Below, piece by piece: positions 58,902 through 64,000 of a stretch of DNA of 64,000 nt. The stretch is from the NCBI GenBank assembly GCA_903855995.1, contig CAIOAN010000009.1:62001-126000 (forward strand). The letters run 5' to 3'. A program made the position numbers and the translations under genes. A model generated the notes under the pieces. That model was not told the origin of the DNA. It was given only the letters and a program-made list of their open reading frames with translations, and ran no database searches. This DNA comes from an uncultured Opitutia bacterium (GTDB lineage Bacteria > Verrucomicrobiota > Verrucomicrobiia > Opitutales > UBA953). Numbering within the stretch: position 1 is the first letter of the stretch; every line of letters begins with the position of its first letter.

Positions 58902-60959
58902 ATGGAGAAACTGCTCACTTCCTTGTCCGTCTGTTTCGCCTGCGCATCTCTGGCGCTCGCTGCTGCGACTTCCGCTGCCGGCGGTCCGCCCGGTGCTCAG
59001 CTCGCCGCGACGGCGGACGATGGCCGGATCGCGACCGCCGCCGCGATGGCGCACATGGATGTGGCTTCCTTCAAGAAGGCCGCCGCCCAGGATAAGGATC
59101 TCAAGATCGACGCCAACGGACACGGTTTGTATATCTGCGGCGGCATCATGCCAGCCGCTCAGGGTATCACGGTGACGACGGGCACGGACACTACGCAGTA
59201 TACCAGCGCCCCTTTTGCCGTCACCGCCACGACAGCGTTCAAGCTGCATAGCCGCCCTGGCGCCGCTAAGGTGATTTACCTCGATTTCACGGGTCACACG
59301 ACGCCGAGTACGACCGGCTGGTCTTCGACCACTTTCACCACGCCGGTCTTCATGCTGCCGGGAACGACCTCGGCAACGGCCCAGACCAACCTGAATGCCA
59401 TTCGTGATGTCTGGTTCCGGGTTTCGGAGGATTATGCCGCCTGGGATATCGACGTGACGACCGAGCCGCCCGCCAGCACGGCCCACGGTCAGCGCTGTGT
59501 TATCGGCGGGAAGTATAACGACTGGTTAAAGATTGCTTGCGGTGGCATTTCGCAAATCGGGAGTTTTGGGACGCATGTGCTGGATGGTGCCGACACTCCG
59601 AATTTCGTCTTTCTCGATGGAGTGGGTTATTCCGTGAACGGCATGCAGACGTCCGCTTCCCACGAACTTGGTCACTCGGTCGGTCTCAGCCACATGGGCG
59701 AGGTCGCGGTGGGGACTACTGCGGCCAAGGGTTACTCGTCCGGCCACGCCATTTCCGGACTGACCGGCATCGGCATGGTGGGCCCCATCATGGGTGCCTG
59801 TTACGGCGTACCTCTGGTCCAGTGGTCCAAGGGTGAATATCCCAACTCTAATAACACTCAGGATGAAATCGCTTCGATTTCGACCTATGCAACCCACCTC
59901 GTGGGTGCTCGCGACGACTTTGGGGACACGCTCGCCACTGCGACCGTGGCTCCGGGTAACACGCTGGCCTCCGGAGGGGTGATCGCGGATTCCTCCGATG
60001 TGGATTTGCTAAAGATCGCGGCGGGCCCTGGCCCGTTGACGGTGACGGGCAAGGTTTCGTATGCCTATCCTGACCTTAAGCTCGCGCTTTCCATCTTGGA
60101 TTCGACCGGTACCGCCGTCGCCACTAATTACTCCGTTGCCAGCATGGCCTCAACCGTGACCTATACCGTTCCCTCCCGCGGTACGTATTACATCAAGGTC
60201 GTCGGCGTCGGGTTTGATCCGGCTTCGACTACCTGGACCAGCACGGGTGTGACTGGAACCGTTGTCGGCAACGGCCTCACGGGCTTTACCAATTACGGTT
60301 CGATTGGTCGGTATAGCCTGACGGGTTCTTGGAACCCCCAGCCGAACACGCTGCCTGTCGCCGCGATCACCGCCGTGCCTACCACCGGAACTCGCCCGCT
60401 GGATGTCGGCTTCATTGGGTCCGGATCGACGGATACGGATGGCGTGGTCGTCGCCTATAATTGGAACTTCGGTGACACCAACGGCGCCGGCAACACGTCG
60501 TCGGCCACGAATCCTCACCACATCTACCTGGCTCCTGGTACCTACACCGCGACGTTGAAGGTCACCGATAATGACGGCGGTGTCTCCGCGCCGGCCACTC
60601 AAGTGATCACCGTCGGTGGTTCCGTTCTTCCGAACACCGTCAAGATTGCTTCAATGACCGCCTCTTGGTTGCCGACGACGAATGTGGAAGTAACCGGCCA
60701 GGCCGCCATTCAGGTTGTTAACCAATACGGACAGCCGGCCAAGCTCGCCGCGGTGTATGTCGACGTTACCGGCTCCGTCAGTGGTAAGGCGGCTGCTCGC
60801 ACGGATGACAACGGCATGGTCTACATCACCATGCCCAAGCAGCTAATCTCGAGCCATTCGACCTACACCTTCCATGTGAGCAGTATCGTACTGACCAACT
60901 ACCCATACCCCGCCGTCGGCAACACGCCTTCGTCCGCCTCGGTCACTTTGACGCGTTAA
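58902..60959 (+). CDS. Exported metzincin-type protease with PKD domain, paralogue 1
   Basis: A 685-residue secreted protein with signal peptide (LLTSLSVCFACASLALAA). A zincin core is visible: H254-ELGHSVGLSH with His ligands 254, 258 and 264, and a possible Met-turn GPIMGACYG further on. A PPC-like beta domain follows (about 370-470), then a PKD domain (about 485-575; YNWNFGDTNGAG, LKVTDNDGG) and a C-terminal Ig/Big-like domain (about 580-685). No catalytic family name is claimed; the HExxHxxGxxH layout is metzincin-like. It shares long stretches with the next gene. Confidence 0.75.
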   Translation: MEKLLTSLSVCFACASLALAAATSAAGGPPGAQLAATADDGRIATAAAMAHMDVASFKKAAAQDKDLKIDANGHGLYICGGIMPAAQGITVTTGTDTTQYTSAPFAVTATTAFKLHSRPGAAKVIYLDFTGHTTPSTTGWSSTTFTTPVFMLPGTTSATAQTNLNAIRDVWFRVSEDYAAWDIDVTTEPPASTAHGQRCVIGGKYNDWLKIACGGISQIGSFGTHVLDGADTPNFVFLDGVGYSVNGMQTSASHELGHSVGLSHMGEVAVGTTAAKGYSSGHAISGLTGIGMVGPIMGACYGVPLVQWSKGEYPNSNNTQDEIASISTYATHLVGARDDFGDTLATATVAPGNTLASGGVIADSSDVDLLKIAAGPGPLTVTGKVSYAYPDLKLALSILDSTGTAVATNYSVASMASTVTYTVPSRGTYYIKVVGVGFDPASTTWTSTGVTGTVVGNGLTGFTNYGSIGRYSLTGSWNPQPNTLPVAAITAVPTTGTRPLDVGFIGSGSTDTDGVVVAYNWNFGDTNGAGNTSSATNPHHIYLAPGTYTATLKVTDNDGGVSAPATQVITVGGSVLPNTVKIASMTASWLPTTNVEVTGQAAIQVVNQYGQPAKLAAVYVDVTGSVSGKAAARTDDNGMVYITMPKQLISSHSTYTFHVSSIVLTNYPYPAVGNTPSSASVTLTR

Positions 60960-60982
60960 GCGCTCAAACGGGTGGGGGAAAG

Positions 60983-61006
60983 GGCGGCCTGCGGGCCGCC
61001 TTTTTT
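60983..61006 (+). terminator. Rho-independent terminator of metzincin paralogue 1
   Basis: GGCGGCC/GGCCGCC stem with a 4-base loop and TTTTTT. The stem is nearly the same as that of the terminator after paralogue 2. Confidence 0.9.
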
Positions 61007-61154
61007 GTGTCCGGAAGGTCGTGCCCCCCAGGGTCGTTAGACGCCTTGCGGCCGCTGGGCGAGGGGGCGCAGGGCGGCCGACAAGCAGAACAGGGCGAAT
61101 CATTGGTCCTCCGGCATGATTATGATCCGCCGTTCCTCCGGGTCGGCCGGATTC

Positions 61155-61183
61155 CCGACACATTTATTTAGTAAAAATATAAT
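61155..61183 (+). promoter_or_regulatory. Sigma-70-type promoter of metzincin paralogue 2
   Basis: A perfect TATAAT at 61178-61183 is preceded, after exactly 17 bases, by CCGACA (4 of 6 to TTGACA). An AT-rich block and the inverted repeat ATTAC-TTT-GTAAT (61188-61200) follow near the expected transcript start, a possible operator. The block stands out sharply from the GC-rich surroundings. The rest of the 291-base spacer (61007-61154) is GC-rich without ORFs. Confidence 0.5.
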
Positions 61184-61250
61184 ATAAATTACTTTGTAAT
61201 AAAAAAACAGTGAAGTAACTTCGGCGGAACCCCGCCACCCCCAGGACCCC

Positions 61251-63353
61251 ATGAACCCACTGTTTTCCCGCTTGTTGATCCTCCTATGGCTGGTCGCCTC
61301 GGCCATGGCGGCCACTCCTGGCGTCACCCCCGGCGGCAAGTTCCAAGGGATGGCGATGGCGGAGGGGGTCGCTGACGACCGCCTCGCAATCGCCGGCGCT
61401 AAAGTTGGACGCACCTTGTCGGAGGTTAAAGCCACGGCGGCGAAGGATAAGTCCCTGCATGTGACCGCCGATAATCGGTTGGTTTATATGTGTAAGTTCA
61501 TCGGCCCAGCAGGAGGCCATGTCGGCACGACGTCGGCGATTCAGACCGGCCCAGACACCTCCACATTTACGGGCACCTCTCCCGCGGTCACCGCGACCTC
61601 CGCTTTCCAGCTACATAGTCGCCCGGGTGCGGTCCGAGTGCTGTATCTTGATTTTGTCGGATATATTTACCCTTTCAGCACGGGCATGGTTACTCCGCGT
61701 TTCCAACTTTCAGGAACCACCAATCCGCTAGATCAGGTTAATCTTAACGCCATCCGCGATATCTGGATGCACGTGTCAGAGGATTTTGCTGCGTGGGATA
61801 TTGACGTCACCACCGCGCCCCCTTTGGCCTCGGCTCGGGGTCAACGTTGCGTGATTGGGGGCAGCTCCATGGATTGGTTGGGCTTAATGGGGGTCATGGG
61901 CATCTCGCATGTGGGTTCATTTGGAGGCTTAATCAACGGCTTGGATGATCCAAATTTCGTTTTTGTGGACGATGGTTACACGCCTGATGCACCCGTTCCT
62001 AGCAATTACGAGGTAACCATTCTTTGTGTCGCCCATGAGGTCGGCCATACCTTGGGCCTAGATCACTGGGGGGAAAACTGGTGGGCTGGCTCGGGTGGGG
62101 AATATACCTTCGGTCATTTTATTTCCGGTCACGCTGGGGTCACGTCGGTTTGCCCAATCATGGGAAGCAGTGGGCTCGTGGGCTGGCCCGCCGTATGCAA
62201 TCTTAACCAATGGTCGCGGGGAGACTATCCCTTTGCCTATGCCTCAACCCTTACGGGCACGCAGGATGACCTTGCCGTTATTTCCACCTTTGTCCCCTTG
62301 GTCGCGAATGACTATGGTAACACCTTGGTTACGGCCACGGCCGTCAGCGGATCGACCATCACGGCGGGCGGTGTGATTTCCAGCAGTACGGATGTTGATT
62401 TAATGAAAATTAACGCCGGCGTCGGACCGTTGTCGCTGACGGCCTTGACCCAGTCGACCTATCGAACCAGTGTCGGGAGTCTGAAGGTGAGCCTCTCGCT
62501 GCTCAACTCTGCCGGCACCGTCGTCGCCCGGAACTACTCGGTGGCGGGCATGGGTTCGACACTCACCTACAGCGTGCCCACGATGGGGACTTACTACATC
62601 AAGGTGGTCGGGGTTGGCTATAATCCTGCCATCACAACCTGGACCAACACGGGGATCACGGGCACGGTGGTGGGTAATGGACTCACGGGGTTCACCAATT
62701 ACGGCTCCATCGGTCGCTACAGCCTAACGGGTTCCTGGACCGCCAAGCCTAATATCTTGCCAGTGGCCTCCGTGCTGGCTGTGCCGACCACGGGCACGTG
62801 CCCGCTGGTGGTCTCGTTCATCGGCGCGGCATCATCAGATGCTGATGGGACTGTCGTCGGTTATAACTGGAATTTCGGAGATACTGGGAGCGCTTCCAAT
62901 ACGTCCACTGCGATGAATCCCTCTCACACCTATCTCTCGCCCGGCACCTTCATCGCTAGCTTACGCGTCACGGATAATGATGGCGGGGTTTCTCCGGCCG
63001 TGACAACCGTGGTCACCGTGGCAAGCCCGGTTGTCAAGATTGGCTCCATGACGGCGACCTGGCTGGCGACGACCAATGTGGAAATCACGGGACAAGCCGC
63101 CGTGCAGGTCGTCAATCAGTATGGCGTCCCCACCAGGCTGGCGGTGGTTACGGTCGAGGTGTCTGGCTCAGTTAATGGTAAGGCCGCTGCTCGGACCGAT
63201 GCGAATGGTATGGTTTATATCACGATGCCTAAGCAGCTGAAGACGAGTCACTCGACCTATAACTTTCACGTGAGCAATGTCGTCCTGGCGAACAGCGTGT
63301 ATGCGCCCGGGAGCAACACACCCGCCTCGGCAATCGTCAGCCTCACGCGCTGA
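61251..63353 (+). CDS. Exported metzincin-type protease with PKD domain, paralogue 2
   Basis: A 700-residue secreted protein with signal peptide (FSRLLILLWLVASAMA). It has the zinc-binding H262-EVGHTLGLDH with Asp before the third His (H272), a candidate Met-turn (CPIMGSSG), the PPC-like domain, a PKD domain (about 505-592; YNWNFGDTG) and the C-terminal Ig/Big-like domain. Large parts of the C-terminal half match paralogue 1 word for word, such as VVGNGLTGFTNYGSIGRYSL. It has more T in third positions and an AT-rich promoter, so the two copies may differ in expression or age. Confidence 0.75.
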   Translation: MNPLFSRLLILLWLVASAMAATPGVTPGGKFQGMAMAEGVADDRLAIAGAKVGRTLSEVKATAAKDKSLHVTADNRLVYMCKFIGPAGGHVGTTSAIQTGPDTSTFTGTSPAVTATSAFQLHSRPGAVRVLYLDFVGYIYPFSTGMVTPRFQLSGTTNPLDQVNLNAIRDIWMHVSEDFAAWDIDVTTAPPLASARGQRCVIGGSSMDWLGLMGVMGISHVGSFGGLINGLDDPNFVFVDDGYTPDAPVPSNYEVTILCVAHEVGHTLGLDHWGENWWAGSGGEYTFGHFISGHAGVTSVCPIMGSSGLVGWPAVCNLNQWSRGDYPFAYASTLTGTQDDLAVISTFVPLVANDYGNTLVTATAVSGSTITAGGVISSSTDVDLMKINAGVGPLSLTALTQSTYRTSVGSLKVSLSLLNSAGTVVARNYSVAGMGSTLTYSVPTMGTYYIKVVGVGYNPAITTWTNTGITGTVVGNGLTGFTNYGSIGRYSLTGSWTAKPNILPVASVLAVPTTGTCPLVVSFIGAASSDADGTVVGYNWNFGDTGSASNTSTAMNPSHTYLSPGTFIASLRVTDNDGGVSPAVTTVVTVASPVVKIGSMTATWLATTNVEITGQAAVQVVNQYGVPTRLAVVTVEVSGSVNGKAAARTDANGMVYITMPKQLKTSHSTYNFHVSNVVLANSVYAPGSNTPASAIVSLTR

Positions 63354-63371
63354 GGAAACATTGAAAATGAT

Positions 63372-63400
63372 AAGGGCGGCCGGCCGGCCGCCCTTTTTTT
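63372..63400 (+). terminator. Rho-independent terminator of metzincin paralogue 2
   Basis: AAGGGCGGCC/GGCCGCCCTT perfect 10-bp stem with GGCC loop, followed by a run of seven T. Confidence 0.9.
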
Positions 63401-63421
63401 GCGCCTCGACGGAGGCTCCGA

Positions 63422-64000
63422 TTAAGCCAGAACGCCTTTGACGACGTGGGCTTCTTCGACGCCGGTGAGCTTCACGTTGAGACCGCGGAACTTGAAGGTG
63501 AAGCGCTCGTGGTCGATGCCCATGCAGTGCAGGATTGTCGCGTGGAGGTCGCGCAGGTGCACGCCGTCCTTGGCGATGTTGTAGGCGAAATCATCAGTCG
63601 CCCCGTATTCGAAGCCAGGCTTGATGCCGCCGCCGGCGAGGAACACGGAGAAGCAGCGACCGTGGTGGTCGCGGCCGCTAGCCGGGTTGCCGAAGCCGCC
63701 TTGGGTGAAGGCGGTGCGTCCGAACTCAGTGGCGAAGATGACCAAGGTGTCCTCGAGCAATCCGCGGGCCTTGAGGTCTTTGATGAGGGCGGCTGTGGGT
63801 TGGTCGATGTCGTGGCACTGGTTGGGCAGCTGGCGGGCCAGGGCGACGTGCTGATCCCAGCCACGATGGAATAGTTGCACGAAGCGGACGTCGCGCTCGA
63901 GCAGTCGACGCGCGAGCAGGCAGTTGGCGGCGTAGGAGCCCGGGCGGGTCACCTCGGGTCCGTAGGAGTCCAGGGTGGCTTTGGATTCCTGAGAGATGTC
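63422..64000 (-). CDS. DUF1501 family protein, 5' end outside window
   Basis: 193 C-terminal residues of a DUF1501 protein; the reading frame stays open to the window edge. [44 protein letters not shown] and [17 protein letters not shown] are family hallmarks; the fold is alkaline-phosphatase/sulfatase-like. In Planctomycetes and Verrucomicrobia these Tat-exported proteins are usually paired with DUF1549/DUF1553 cytochrome proteins, which would lie just beyond the window. Function unproven. Confidence 0.92.
   Translation of the reverse strand, partial: DISQESKATLDSYGPEVTRPGSYAANCLLARRLLERDVRFVQLFHRGWDQHVALARQLPNQCHDIDQPTAALIKDLKARGLLEDTLVIFATEFGRTAFTQGGFGNPASGRDHHGRCFSVFLAGGGIKPGFEYGATDDFAYNIAKDGVHLRDLHATILHCMGIDHERFTFKFRGLNVKLTGVEEAHVVKGVLA

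Noticed and set aside
61007-61154. Possible structured RNA in the spacer between the two metzincin genes
   Set aside because: Only short GC-rich self-complementary bits were seen, with no conserved fold or promoter in front.
1-64000. CRISPR arrays, tRNA or rRNA genes, transposases, integrases
   Set aside because: No regularly spaced repeats, cloverleaf-like sequences or transposase motifs were found by reading both strands.

Overview
The window is a dense, high-GC bacterial chromosome segment with almost no non-coding space; no spacer exceeds 300 bases. Gene content points to Verrucomicrobiota, probably an Opitutae-like lineage. The evidence is two very large 'membrane-bound dehydrogenase / HEAT / cytochrome c' proteins of the Planctomycetes-Verrucomicrobia type, a DUF1501 protein, three formylglycine sulfatases, Tat-exported Gfo/Idh and SOD proteins, a fused ResB-CcsA cytochrome c assembly protein and a Lys/Ala/Pro-tailed sigma-70. 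No rRNA, tRNA, CRISPR, prophage or IS element was seen. Assignment to a phylum is inference from families, not from a marker tree.

Region by region. 1-3.2 kb: truncated esterase, exported SOD, tadA, infA, cysK. 3.4-5.2 kb: SOS-controlled umuDC with a GAAC-N4-GTTC LexA-type box. 5.3-11.7 kb: ceramidase-like hydrolase translationally coupled to a c-type cytochrome dehydrogenase, a small unknown protein, Gfo/Idh oxidoreductase, azoreductase. 11.8-13.3 kb: iduronate-sulfatase-like protein. 13.4-20.5 kb: a complete assimilatory sulfate block (sir-cysH-cysD-cysNC on the minus strand, cobA divergent, a CbiX/SirB-like chelatase convergent to cobA); with cysK it runs from sulfate to cysteine except for a transporter. 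20.6-22.7 kb: three tandem exported thioredoxin-fold proteins. 22.8-35 kb: housekeeping genes (CarF/TMEM189 desaturase, gluQ, NIF3, secG, recF, LysM lipoprotein, mnmM-like, menB, ispD, pyrF), then two tandem esterases and a YhcH protein. 35-45.1 kb: NusG paralogue, ResB-CcsA, ychF, rpoD, dnaG. 45.2-58.7 kb: TPR lipoprotein, a 1441-residue SGNH-dehydrogenase-cytochrome protein, trmO, trhO, HAD phosphatase and FGGY kinase, a DUF5722 protein and two sulfatases. 58.9-63.4 kb: two paralogous exported PKD-domain metzincin-type proteases. The window ends inside a DUF1501 gene.

How it fits together. The organism looks like an aerobic or microaerobic heterotroph that makes its own cysteine from sulfate and degrades sulfated polysaccharides outside the cytoplasm (sulfatases, DUF5722, esterases, sugar kinase, Gfo/Idh, large periplasmic cytochrome dehydrogenases matured by ResB-CcsA). 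The most interesting signals are: a shared AT-rich operator-like element in front of cysK and between sir and cobA; loss of three of four zinc ligands in DnaG; an Ala at the phospho-Ser position of the APS kinase domain; the three-thioredoxin array with three different CxxC dipeptides; the PKD-metzincin pair; and intergenic spacers that share a 'repeated phrase then inverted phrase' architecture without sharing sequence.
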